Shown here: positions 1 to 7,191 of the stretch, piece by piece
How positions within the stretch are numbered: the first letter of the stretch is position 1
Layout of the letters: every line of letters starts with the position of its first letter
Assembly (NCBI GenBank): GCA_964631125.1
Contig: CAZVYN010000100.1
Span: 1 to 11,934 of the forward strand
Origin: CAZVYN01 sp964631125
Lineage (GTDB): Bacteria; Eisenbacteria; RBG-16-71-46; CAIMUX01
Direction of reading: 5' to 3'
DNA: 11,934 bases
Notes under the pieces: generated by a model
What the model was told of the DNA's origin: nothing
Seen by the model: only the letters and a program-made list of their open reading frames with translations
Database searches by the model: none
Program-made: the position numbers and the translations under genes

Positions 1-1
1 G

Positions 2-1390
2 CGGAAGCGTTCACCGTGCGAGTCGCGCGCCCGAGTCTTTCCGGCGGGCGAGGAGCCCGTGTCGACGTCCGATGCGGAAACGGTCGAGTGGGACCTCCCG
101 AATGGGGCGCACGTCGTCGTCCGGAGCAGTCCGGAGAGTCCGGTCCTCGCCGCGCACCTGTTCGTCCGCGATCGCGCCGAACGAGAGGGAGTCGACCACG
201 CCGGGCAGGCCGAACTGGTGCACTCGCTCCTCGGGCGCGCGACTCGCACGGTGAACGCTTCCGCACTGCGACTCGCCCTCGACGAGATCGGCGCCCGCAT
301 CCAGACCTGTGACGATCCGAGCATTCCGTACGACGATCACTACTCGCGTCCGGAATTCTCCTTCGTGCGCTTCCAGACGCTGGATCGCTTCGCGGAACCT
401 GGGTTCGAGCTACTCGCGCAGATCGTCGGTCAGCCCGAATGGACGGACGACGAGGCCGCGCGAGAGCTGCAGGCGCTGCGGTCACGACGCGTCGTCGCGG
501 CCGGATCGGCGCGCGAAGCGGCGCGTCGCTGCGCGGCGGAGCAAGGCTGGACGGATAATCGCAGCGTGCTCGGTCCGCCGGAGGGTCCGCCCGAGATCGC
601 CGGGTCGGAATTGCAGAGCTGGGCCGGCGACTATCTCGACCCCGCCGGGTGGCTCGTCGTGATCGCGAGCGGACTCCCGATCGAATCACTCCGTCCGCTC
701 CTCGATCGAACGCTCGGGGCCGTCCCTTCCCCATCGGCGACCCGTACGACCGTCGCGTCCCCTACGCCGTGGTCGGAGCGCGCGTCGGTCGACGTGGTCT
801 CCGCGGAGCGTGGCCGCGCCGTCCATGGCGCCGGGGCCGCCATGGCGGCCGAGTTCGCTGAGATCTCTGACCCGTCGGTCGAGGTCTGTCGCGACTCGAT
901 CGGCGCGAAGCAAGCGTACGTAGCCTGGTGGCGGGAACTCGACCGGTCGGTCTCGCACCCGACCGCATTGCTGGCCAATGCCGTCCTCTCGGAGCGGATC
1001 GCGTTCCAATTGCGTGAACGCGAAGGGTTGGCCTACTCGATCGGATCCCAAGTCACGCGCGCGCCCGATCGGACGCCCGTCTGGGTCGCCACTGCGTCGA
1101 CCCGACCTGAGAACGCCGAGCGGCTGGCCCGCGGATACCTCGAGGTGGTGCGAGGAGTTGCGAGCAGTCTCCCGGACGACGCCGAGATCCGGCTGGCCGC
1201 CGCCCGAATGGAGGGACGCGAGCGGATGCGGAAGCTGACGCGAATGAACTGGGCGTTCCAGCAGGGGCTGGAGCTGCTGGAAATCGAACCCCCCGCGGCT
1301 CCACCAGAACCGGTCGAACCGGAAACGGTGCGCCGCGCTCTTCGCGACGGATGGACGGAGGCGCCGAGCCTTCTGGTGATCGTGAAGTAG
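2..1390 (+). CDS. M16-family (insulinase/pitrilysin-like) peptidase, non-catalytic half, 5' partial
   Basis: The frame is open from the window edge to a TAG stop. A GTG at 59 is possible, but its AGGAG lies only 3 nt upstream and the upstream codons remain coding-like, so I treat the gene as cut by the window. Counting from GTG 59, residues 9-110 resemble the M16 N-terminal domain. At the place where the zinc motif HxxEH should sit (about residues 50-57), the sequence reads GQAELVHS, so the zinc ligands are absent. The M16 C-terminal domain has its hallmark LREREGLAYS (residues 318-327), holding the conserved Arg and Tyr that complete the active site of a partner domain. In the M16B family an HxxEH subunit or domain commonly pairs with one lacking zinc but carrying this R/Y pair. 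I infer that the zinc-binding half lies just upstream, either in the same polypeptide or in a neighbouring gene. No signal peptide is visible in the part seen. Confidence 0.85.
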   Translation, partial: RKRSPCESRARVFPAGEEPVSTSDAETVEWDLPNGAHVVVRSSPESPVLAAHLFVRDRAEREGVDHAGQAELVHSLLGRATRTVNASALRLALDEIGARIQTCDDPSIPYDDHYSRPEFSFVRFQTLDRFAEPGFELLAQIVGQPEWTDDEAARELQALRSRRVVAAGSAREAARRCAAEQGWTDNRSVLGPPEGPPEIAGSELQSWAGDYLDPAGWLVVIASGLPIESLRPLLDRTLGAVPSPSATRTTVASPTPWSERASVDVVSAERGRAVHGAGAAMAAEFAEISDPSVEVCRDSIGAKQAYVAWWRELDRSVSHPTALLANAVLSERIAFQLREREGLAYSIGSQVTRAPDRTPVWVATASTRPENAERLARGYLEVVRGVASSLPDDAEIRLAAARMEGRERMRKLTRMNWAFQQGLELLEIEPPAAPPEPVEPETVRRALRDGWTEAPSLLVIVK

Positions 1391-1400
1391 GCCCCGCCCC

Positions 1401-1450
1401 GTTCGGCCCAGCCCAGCTCAGTTCAGCTCAGTTCAGCTCAGTTCAATTCA
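1401..1450. repeat. 5-bp tandem repeat (g-c/t-c/t-c-a), about nine units
   Basis: From 1406 to 1450 the sequence is a run of pentamers: gccca, gccca, then gctca and gttca alternating three times, then attca. The core is therefore also a 10-bp repeat, gctcagttca. It fills most of the spacer between two convergent genes. The last unit contains the complement of the TGA stop of the leftward TPR gene (1448-1450). The repeat does not reach into the coding part of either gene, so a change in copy number should not alter either protein. No rho-independent hairpin is evident here. Confidence 0.85.
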
Positions 1451-2119
1451 GAGCGCGCGGGCTTCTTCCAACCGGATCCTGACCTCGGCGACCCGGGGCC
1501 ATTCGGGATGCCGCTCGAGCAACCGCGAATAGACGCGAGCCGCGTCGACGCCTCGGCCACCGATCTGGTAGGCGCGGCCGGCGGAGAACAGGTCGTCGGC
1601 CGGAGTCGGATTGGCCGCGAGCGCCGCGGCCTTCTCGTACTCGGCGCCGCCCTCGGCGCTCTTGCCCTGGCCGACCAACGTGGCGGCCAGTCCGCGCAAC
1701 GCCGCCGAGCGCTCCAGGTCGTCGGCGCCGGCGGCGCCGAGCGCGGCGCGAAACGCCGCTTCGGCCTCGACCGGTCGTCCGAGCGTGAGTTGGCAGTTGC
1801 CGACGAATCGTTGCGCCCGCTTCGCCGCCGGCGTCGATCCGTGTCGCGTGACGAGCGCCTGCAGTTGGGTGAGCGCTCCGGCGTAGTCGCCGTTCATGTA
1901 CTGACTCTGGGCGCGAAATAGGTCCGCGCTCGCGGCGGCGTTCGCCTGTTCACGACTCCGTCCGACGATGCCGGCGCCGATTGCGATCAAGATCACCGCG
2001 AGAGCCCCGCCGAGGAGCCATCGTCCGAGTCCACGGCGCGCCTCGAACCACTGTGCGATTCCGCTCGATCCGGCCTCGTGGGCGGTCGGACTCGTGATGC
2101 TATGGGCCTTCTGCGCCAC
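1448..2119 (-). CDS. Membrane-anchored tetratricopeptide-repeat protein (YfgM/YbgF-like)
   Basis: This 223-residue protein has a cytoplasmic N-terminus of about 33 residues, one transmembrane segment (about residues 34-52, LLGGALAVILIAIGAGIV) and a soluble helical region. Alanine-rich helix pairs typical of TPR repeats occur at about 66-92 (DLFRAQSQYMNGDYAGALTQ), 97-128, 138-168 and 174-206. The architecture matches YfgM-like or YbgF-like envelope TPR proteins, which act as periplasmic chaperone or scaffold factors. The exact role here is not determined. The GTG start is supported by a strong GGAGGAG 6 nt upstream. A candidate promoter lies in the 84-nt gap after the preceding gene, so it may be transcribed separately from the helicase pair. 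It is convergent with the M16 gene. Confidence 0.8.
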   Translation of the reverse strand: MAQKAHSITSPTAHEAGSSGIAQWFEARRGLGRWLLGGALAVILIAIGAGIVGRSREQANAAASADLFRAQSQYMNGDYAGALTQLQALVTRHGSTPAAKRAQRFVGNCQLTLGRPVEAEAAFRAALGAAGADDLERSAALRGLAATLVGQGKSAEGGAEYEKAAALAANPTPADDLFSAGRAYQIGGRGVDAARVYSRLLERHPEWPRVAEVRIRLEEARAL

Positions 2120-2125
2120 CCTGTT

Positions 2126-2132
2126 CTCCTCC
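2126..2132 (-). promoter_or_regulatory. Ribosome binding site of the TPR gene
   Basis: The minus strand reads GGAGGAG, with 6 nt before the GTG at 2119. This near-perfect Shine-Dalgarno fixes the GTG as the start. Confidence 0.75.
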
Positions 2133-2178
2133 GTGCTACGGTCGATCGCTTCGTTCGTGGGTCGATCCCGAAGCGGAC

Positions 2179-2207
2179 ACTCTAGCAGTCGACCGGAGGA
2201 CTGTCAC
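2179..2207 (-). promoter_or_regulatory. Candidate sigma70-type promoter for the TPR gene
   Basis: On the minus strand GTGACA (2202-2207, 5 of 6 to TTGACA) is followed after exactly 17 nt by TAGAGT (2179-2184, 4 of 6 to TATAAT). The start of transcription would fall near 2172, giving a leader of about 50 nt before the GTG. The -35 overlaps the TGA stop of the upstream gene. This is a pattern match only and the sigma factor preferences of the host are unknown. Confidence 0.4.
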
Positions 2208-3235
2208 CCGGTGGCCCGCCGACTCCTTCCGCGACGACCGGCCGTCGCCGCGCCACGAGCGGAATTGGCCGTCGCGTCGCCTCGAGGGGAGCTCCAGTCC
2301 GGTTCGAACCGGACCTCCGTACTCTCGACCTCGTCCCAGATCGCAGCCCCTTCGCTCGGCCAGTCGATCTCCGCCGACGCCTTCCCGCGGGCGCCCGCGG
2401 TTCGCGCCGAAGGAGACTGCAGCCGGCGGGGTCGTTGGGCCGCTCCTACCCCGAGCAGTTGGACATCGACCCGGGGAAGCCACAGCTCCTGCGCCTGCTC
2501 GGTTCGCCGCTTCCAATCGAGCTGCAACAGGCGGACCCGTTCGGCGCGCTCGTCCGGTCCGACGCTCCATCGCTTGCCTGACTGACGCGCCTCCTCGATC
2601 AACTGGCCGTAGTAGCGTTGGATGCTGTCCAACTCGGTCGCGAGGTGCGCCTCACTCCCTTCCTGCAGGCGGCCGACACGTTTGCGCAAGCGGCGTTCGA
2701 GGGTGGAGAGGGCGGCGCGCACGACCAGAGGTCGCACCGGGAAGGCGCGAGCCGCGGCGCGTCCCGCCTCCGGCTCGACGGCGAGCGAGCCCCAGTAGTC
2801 GACCACGTCGGGCAGCGAGGCGATCGGCGTCCCGCTGACCCCGTCGATGGCGACGCATTCGAGTTCGTCTGCCAGTTCCTCGCGCGAGTACGCCAGGTGG
2901 AAGAGGAAGAGATAGATCGGCAGATAGACCGGCTTGCCGTGACTCGCGCCGGTGTCGCCGCTCGCCGCTTCGAAGCGCACTCCTCCGGCGCCGGGCGTCG
3001 CAGCCAAACCCAGGAGTCGATCGAAGACGGGATTGCCGGCGGTGGCGAGCTCGCTGTCCGGATGTTCGTGGAGCCCGCGCGGCGAAAGCGCCAGGACCAG
3101 TCGCTCCGGACCGAGCAGTTCGCGGAGTTCGGGCGTCAGGTCGGCTTCGACCACCAGCTCACTCCGCGCCCGCACCTTGGCGCCGTGTCGATCGAGGAGA
3201 CTCTCCAGGAATTCCCGCACGAGGGCCGCCTTCAC
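2204..3235 (-). CDS. YqhG-like partner protein of the SNF2 helicase, function unknown
   Basis: This 343-residue protein has no catalytic motif that I recognise. Residues 1-80 form an alpha/beta region (VREFLESLLDRHGAKV, then ELVVEADLTPEL and RLVLALSPRG) ending in the motif ELATAGNPVFDRLL. Residues 103-150 are a mixed region. Residues 170-255 are long charged helices, probably coiled coil, with DSIQRYYGQLIEEA and a closing LWLPRVDVQLLGV. This order, and the YY plus (W/Y)xPxVxV features, resemble YqhG, which sits beside the SNF2 helicase YqhH in Bacillus. The resemblance is from memory and was not tested by alignment. The tail after about residue 265 is low complexity and ends in a basic cluster (RRGRSRR). 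The GTG start overlaps the helicase stop (GTGA at 3232-3235), so the two are translationally coupled and probably work together. It may be a regulatory or substrate-binding subunit of the helicase. Confidence 0.75.
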   Translation of the reverse strand: MKAALVREFLESLLDRHGAKVRARSELVVEADLTPELRELLGPERLVLALSPRGLHEHPDSELATAGNPVFDRLLGLAATPGAGGVRFEAASGDTGASHGKPVYLPIYLFLFHLAYSREELADELECVAIDGVSGTPIASLPDVVDYWGSLAVEPEAGRAAARAFPVRPLVVRAALSTLERRLRKRVGRLQEGSEAHLATELDSIQRYYGQLIEEARQSGKRWSVGPDERAERVRLLQLDWKRRTEQAQELWLPRVDVQLLGVGAAQRPRRLQSPSARTAGARGKASAEIDWPSEGAAIWDEVESTEVRFEPDWSSPRGDATANSARGAATAGRRGRSRRATG

Positions 3236-5559
3236 GCGTGGCCCTCCCCTTTCTCGACGCCCCAGGAACTCTCCAGCCGCGAGAAGATCTCTGCGTCGAG
3301 GTCTTTCACGCGCTCATGACGTTCGCGCGCGATGAGAAGGTCGTCGGCCAGTGCGTCGAATTCTCGTTCACGCTCGGCCGCCGTCCGATTTCGCGACCAG
3401 ATGCGGAACACTTCGTTCTCGAAGCTCTCTCGATCGCTCCATTGGCCGAGCACCATGTCCATCTCGCCGATGACGAGTTCGAACATCTGGATCTTCTCGT
3501 CCAAGATCTCGAGGACGTAATCCTCGACCGTGTTGCGGGTCGTGAAATTCCAGATCCGCGTGTCGCGCGTCTGACCGAGCCGGTGGATTCGTCCGATGCG
3601 CTGCTCCAGCCGCATCGGATTCCAGGGCAGGTCGAAGTTGACGAGGTTGCGGCAGAACTGGAGGTTCCGTCCCTCGCCTCCCGCCTCGGTCGAGAGCAAG
3701 ACCTGAACGTCGCCGCGGAACTGCTCGATCGCCGCGTCCTTCGCCGCCGGCGAGAGGCTGCCGTGGAAGGGAGCGAACGAGATCCCCTCGGCGCGAAGCC
3801 GCTCCGAGATGGCGTCGAGGCTGCGACGGAACTGCGTGAAGACGAGCACCTTGTCGTCGCCTTGATCGCGGATGACCTTGATCAGCCCTTCGATCTTGGC
3901 GTGCGAGCGAACTGACCGGCCGAGCGCGGCGAGCGACTCGAGACGGGCCGCGAACTGCGTGTCCTTGAAGATGACCGCCGATCGCTCCAGCGTGCGAGTG
4001 GCGGCGTACGCAGTCGAGCCCATCTCCTTCTGCAACACCATGAGGAGGAAATTCCAACGCGGGAGATCCCGCGCATCCCCCGCCTCGACGGCGTCGCGCA
4101 CGAACTCGGAGACGCCGTCGTAGAGCGCGCGTTCGGTCTTGGACATGGTGAAGGGCACGATGCGCACTTCGCGCCGTGGGAAGGAGAGCGACGTGGAACT
4201 CCGGCTCGTCCGGACCATGACGCGGCCCAACTTCTCGGCCAACTCCTTCGTCTGCTTCGGCAAGCGTTTGTCGCCACGAACCATGTAGTCCTTGCGGAAG
4301 CTGCGGTAGGTCCCGAGTAGCCCAGGCTCCAACAGCGTGACCAGGTTGTAGAGTTCCCGCAGATCGTTCTGCACCGGGGTGGCGGTCAACAGGAGCAGGT
4401 ACTTCAGGCGAAGGGCGTCGACGAACTTCCAGCCTTGCGTCAGGTGATTGCGCAGGCGATGCGCCTCGTCGACGACCAACAAGTCGAAGCCCGCGGCGCC
4501 GATCTCGGCGCGGTGTCTCGCCGTCTTCGCCGTGTCGATCGACGCGATCAGGAAGGGATGCCGAGACCACTCCTCACCCCGCGCTCGCACTTCGAACGGA
4601 AGGTCGAACTTGTGCCGCAACTCCTCCCGCCACTGACTCATCAACGAAACCGGCGTCAGGACGAGCGCGCGTCGGACCAGTCCGCGCAGCGCGTACTCCT
4701 TCAGGATCAGGCCCGCCTCGATCGTCTTCCCGAGACCGACTTCGTCAGCCAGGATCGCCCGCCCGCGCATCTGGTGGAGGACGCGGCGGACCGCTTGGAT
4801 CTGGAAGTCGTACTGCTCCAGATCGCGGACCGCCGACAGAGCGAGAAGATCGCGGAACCCGTGGGTCAGGGAGAGGCGAGCGGCGATGGCGGCGTCGAGG
4901 AAGCGACGACCACCGTCGGTCGGGGCTGTTTGGATGGCGAGCGCCGCGGCGAGGGTGGAGCGATCGAGGTGGAGGATCTGCGGGTGGTCGAATTCGTACT
5001 CACCGGCGGATCCTGGGTCGGTCGCGTCGGACGCGTCGATCACGTCGGGTGCTGACGCGCCCTGCCCTTGCCCGAGCGCCGGATCTCGCTGCGTGGGTTC
5101 TTCGCCGATCGAGTGCGGTTGTTCCGGGGCCCGCCGGACCGTCGCCCGCCGACGGGTCGGCGCACTCGCCCCTCCGGTCGAGTCCGTGGGGCGCCGCGCC
5201 GCCCCCGTGCCCGTCTTCTCGGGCTCGTGGAGACCTGCGCGCGTCGGCTCCGCCGATGCGCCGTTGCGCGCGGCCGAATCGTGGCCGTTGCGGTCGTCTC
5301 CGGGACGCGGGAGGACTCGGGCTCGTTGGGAACCGGCCGGCGGCGCCGACGCCCTTCGGTGGGAGACGGAGGATGGCTGCCGCGGGGGCGCGGCCGTCAC
5401 CTTCGGGTGATTGGAATTCAGTCGCCGGACGCCGTCGGCGAAGGCGACCTCCAGGACATCGAAGAAGGGGCGGGGGCGGACCTCGACTACCATTCCCTCG
5501 CCGTAGTCGGCGTGGTAGAGGGTATCCCCGACGTCGTAGCGATTGACGGACAACGGCAT
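3232..5559 (-). CDS. SNF2/HepA-type DEAD/DEAH-box ATPase (RapA/YqhH-like)
   Basis: This 775-residue superfamily 2 motor has a full motif set: a QxxAV-type motif near 253, Walker A DEVGLGKTIEAG (272-283), Walker B DEAH (364-367), TATP (392-395), VLVFTQF (571-577), STEAGGEGRNLQ (623-634) and QRIGRIHRLGQ (653-663). These identify a SNF2 double-stranded-DNA translocase rather than a strand-separating helicase. Residues 7-47 (VGDTLYHADYGEGMVVEV and a following VRRL) resemble the Tudor-like C-terminal domain of PcrA/UvrD, which contacts RNA polymerase. RapA, a SNF2 relative, also has Tudor-like N-terminal modules. I infer a transcription-linked role such as polymerase recycling. A Pro/Arg/Ala/Gly-rich, probably disordered linker fills about 53-187. 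The ATG at 5559 abuts AGGGAG with no spacer, whereas a TTG two codons later has ideal spacing, so the true start may be 5553. It overlaps the next gene by GTGA. Confidence 0.93.
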   Translation of the reverse strand: MPLSVNRYDVGDTLYHADYGEGMVVEVRPRPFFDVLEVAFADGVRRLNSNHPKVTAAPPRQPSSVSHRRASAPPAGSQRARVLPRPGDDRNGHDSAARNGASAEPTRAGLHEPEKTGTGAARRPTDSTGGASAPTRRRATVRRAPEQPHSIGEEPTQRDPALGQGQGASAPDVIDASDATDPGSAGEYEFDHPQILHLDRSTLAAALAIQTAPTDGGRRFLDAAIAARLSLTHGFRDLLALSAVRDLEQYDFQIQAVRRVLHQMRGRAILADEVGLGKTIEAGLILKEYALRGLVRRALVLTPVSLMSQWREELRHKFDLPFEVRARGEEWSRHPFLIASIDTAKTARHRAEIGAAGFDLLVVDEAHRLRNHLTQGWKFVDALRLKYLLLLTATPVQNDLRELYNLVTLLEPGLLGTYRSFRKDYMVRGDKRLPKQTKELAEKLGRVMVRTSRSSTSLSFPRREVRIVPFTMSKTERALYDGVSEFVRDAVEAGDARDLPRWNFLLMVLQKEMGSTAYAATRTLERSAVIFKDTQFAARLESLAALGRSVRSHAKIEGLIKVIRDQGDDKVLVFTQFRRSLDAISERLRAEGISFAPFHGSLSPAAKDAAIEQFRGDVQVLLSTEAGGEGRNLQFCRNLVNFDLPWNPMRLEQRIGRIHRLGQTRDTRIWNFTTRNTVEDYVLEILDEKIQMFELVIGEMDMVLGQWSDRESFENEVFRIWSRNRTAAEREREFDALADDLLIARERHERVKDLDAEIFSRLESSWGVEKGEGHA

Positions 5560-5565
5560 CTCCCT
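5560..5565 (-). promoter_or_regulatory. Shine-Dalgarno favouring a TTG start for the SNF2 gene
   Basis: The minus strand reads AGGGAG directly before the ATG at 5559, too close to serve it. It lies 6 nt from the in-frame TTG at 5553. Either the TTG is the real start, giving a protein two residues shorter, or the ATG uses the weaker GGAG about 13 nt upstream. Confidence 0.45.
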
Positions 5566-5632
5566 GCGCCGGCTCCGCCGAGACCGACTGATGGGCCGGG
5601 CACGGATCCGGACGAGCGAGTTTCCCGCCGGA

Positions 5633-6280
5633 CTATCGGAGTAGGTAGTACTGGAACCCGAGCAGTGCCTCGCCCGCCCAGACGGCGCCTCCCTTCACCT
5701 TGTTCAGGTGACACCGCACCGATCCGTCGAACGAGAATGGCTTGGCGACGAAATACTCCATTCCCCCTCCGAAGTTCGCGCTGAACCCCTCCCCTGGCAA
5801 GTAACTCTCCCGGTCGCTGATCCGAAATGTCGGCCGATGGAATCCGGCCCCGAGAGCCAGGTACTGGCTGAGTTTCGACTTCCGGTGGTAGTAAAGGTAG
5901 TAGTCGAAGCTGAACAGGTTGAGTTGGTACTGCTCCGGCAAGCTCTGGCCGGTCTCCGGGTCGATCGCTTCCTCCCGATCGAAGCGCAGATCCTCGAAGG
6001 TGAGACCGACGGCGTGCGATCGATCCAACGAGTAGCGGAGGTGGAGCGCGAACGCGCCGGCCGCGCCGTACCGATCGTAGGGAACCCGGGCTTCCCCGCG
6101 CGTGAACTCCCCGGTTCCGCGGAGCACCGAGGCCATCCCGCCTTGGATCCCGAAGCTGACGGTGTTCGACCGCTGTTCGTAGGCGACCGAGGCGGTCGGC
6201 GACGCCAGGCTGATTACGACGGCGGCGACGGCGAGCCCGGCGAACCGGGCGACTTTGTCTCTCGAGACCCTCTCTCTCAA
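5633..6280 (-). CDS. Outer-membrane beta-barrel protein with signal peptide, function unknown
   Basis: From the TTG at 6280 this is about 215 residues; a GTG at 6298 would add six. A basic n-region (LRERVSRDKVARF) is followed by a hydrophobic core (AGLAVAAVVISLA) and a signal peptidase I-type site after TASVA. The mature part alternates hydrophobic and polar residues with many aromatics and glycines (SFGIQGGMAS, FALHLRYSLD, LFSFDYYLYYH, ANFGGGMEYFVAK, LLGFQYYLLR). This is the usual look of a small barrel of the OMP_b-brl type with perhaps eight strands. It ends in Arg rather than the C-terminal Phe common in proteobacterial barrels. I chose TTG because AAAGGAG sits 8 nt before it, inside the codons of the alternative GTG frame. 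It is the last gene of the block containing xerD and uvrC. A 73-nt gap without an obvious terminator follows before the SNF2 gene. Confidence 0.8.
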   Translation of the reverse strand: MRERVSRDKVARFAGLAVAAVVISLASPTASVAYEQRSNTVSFGIQGGMASVLRGTGEFTRGEARVPYDRYGAAGAFALHLRYSLDRSHAVGLTFEDLRFDREEAIDPETGQSLPEQYQLNLFSFDYYLYYHRKSKLSQYLALGAGFHRPTFRISDRESYLPGEGFSANFGGGMEYFVAKPFSFDGSVRCHLNKVKGGAVWAGEALLGFQYYLLR

Positions 6281-6288
6281 CGTTTCTT

Positions 6289-6295
6289 CTCCTTT
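6289..6295 (-). promoter_or_regulatory. Ribosome binding site deciding the barrel gene start
   Basis: The minus strand reads AAAGGAG, 8 nt before the TTG at 6280. The competing GTG at 6298, which would overlap the xerD stop as GTGA, has only a G-rich stretch before it. Confidence 0.55.
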
Positions 6296-7191
6296 CACCC
6301 ACCCCGCGGATGGCAGGTCTCGTGCACCTGCCGCAAGCGATCGCGATCGACCGCAGTGTAGATCTCCGTCGTCTTGACCTGGGCATGTCCCAACAGTTCT
6401 TGCACCACGCGGAGCGACGCGCCGCGCTCGACCAGGTGCGTCGCGTAGGTGTGGCGCAGGAGATGCGGATGCAACTGCGAGACGTCGAGACCTCCGCGTG
6501 TCCCGCGCTGCCGCAGGATGCGCCAGAATCCCATCCTCGAGAGCGGGCCGCCGCGTGCATTCCGGAAGAGGACGCCGTCGTCGGTTCGTTTCCCGAGCAG
6601 TTCGGCGCGCGCCGTCGCTAGATACCCGCGGAGCGCCTCCGACGCCTGCCGACCGAGCGGAAGGATGCGTTCCTTCGATCCCTTGCCGATCACGCGGACC
6701 CAGCGATCCTCCAAGTCGAGCTGATCGGAGCGAAGCGCCACCAACTCGGAGACGCGCAGACCGGCGCCGTAGGCCAGCTCGAGCAACGCGCGATCCCGGC
6801 GATCGGAGGAAGCGGGCCCCCCGGCCGCCGCCAGCAGGCGATCGAGATCGTCCTCTCGAAGCGAACGCGGAAGATCCCGTCGGAGTCGCGGCGCTTCGAT
6901 CTCCCGCGCTGGATCGGACTGGAGAACGCCTTCTTGCACGAGGAAGGAGTAGAAACCGCGGAGCGTGGCTCGCGCCCTGGCTCGACTCCGCGGGGCGAGT
7001 CCCGCTTCGTGCAGCTCCGCCAGGTATTCCCGCAGTTGTTGTGGGGTCACCTCACCGGCGCCGACGATCGCGCGGTCGTGCAGCCAGGCCAGGTGCCGCG
7101 CGAGGTCGCTGCCGTAGGCCGCGAGCGTATTGCGCGCGAGGCGGCGCTCCAGTTGGAGTCGGAGCAGGTGTCGATCAACCAGATCGTGCAT
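6295..7191 (-). CDS. xerD: Tyrosine recombinase XerD (XerC/D family)
   Basis: From the ATG at 7191 the product is 298 residues, the length of Escherichia coli XerD. The frame is open further upstream, but that part is antisense to no signal and reads as Arg/Ser-rich noise, while residues 1-30 (MHDLVDRHLLRLQLERRLAR) are a classic Xer start. The N-terminal core-binding domain spans about 1-100 and the catalytic domain 108-298. Catalytic residues are visible: Arg146 in GLRVSEL, Lys170 in GKGSKER, His243 and Arg246 in HLLRHTYATHL, His269 in LLGHAQ, and the nucleophile Tyr278 in IYTAV. The C-terminal RLRQVHETCHPRG resembles XerD more than XerC. It resolves chromosome dimers at dif, normally together with XerC and FtsK. 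Its start lies 17 nt inside the end of uvrC, indicating translational coupling. Whether it works with a separate XerC cannot be seen here. Confidence 0.93.
   Translation of the reverse strand: MHDLVDRHLLRLQLERRLARNTLAAYGSDLARHLAWLHDRAIVGAGEVTPQQLREYLAELHEAGLAPRSRARARATLRGFYSFLVQEGVLQSDPAREIEAPRLRRDLPRSLREDDLDRLLAAAGGPASSDRRDRALLELAYGAGLRVSELVALRSDQLDLEDRWVRVIGKGSKERILPLGRQASEALRGYLATARAELLGKRTDDGVLFRNARGGPLSRMGFWRILRQRGTRGGLDVSQLHPHLLRHTYATHLVERGASLRVVQELLGHAQVKTTEIYTAVDRDRLRQVHETCHPRGG

Noticed and set aside
3368..4570. 400-codon open frame on the - strand within the SNF2 gene
   Set aside because: It is an out-of-frame shadow, since all helicase motifs are in the frame of 3232-5559.
2204..5559. 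The SNF2 pair as part of an antiphage island (DISARM- or Zorya-like)
   Set aside because: SNF2 proteins occur in such systems, but no methylase, nuclease, phospholipase D or motor-protein genes accompany it. The neighbours are housekeeping genes.
5560..5632. Terminator between the barrel gene and the SNF2 gene
   Set aside because: Only short GC-rich inverted repeats such as cggatccg are present, with no T-tract.
5487..6560. 357-codon open frame on the - strand overlapping the barrel gene and xerD in another frame
   Set aside because: Its composition is Arg/Ser/Gly-rich noise, while the barrel protein and the XerD C-terminus in the other frames are clearly real.
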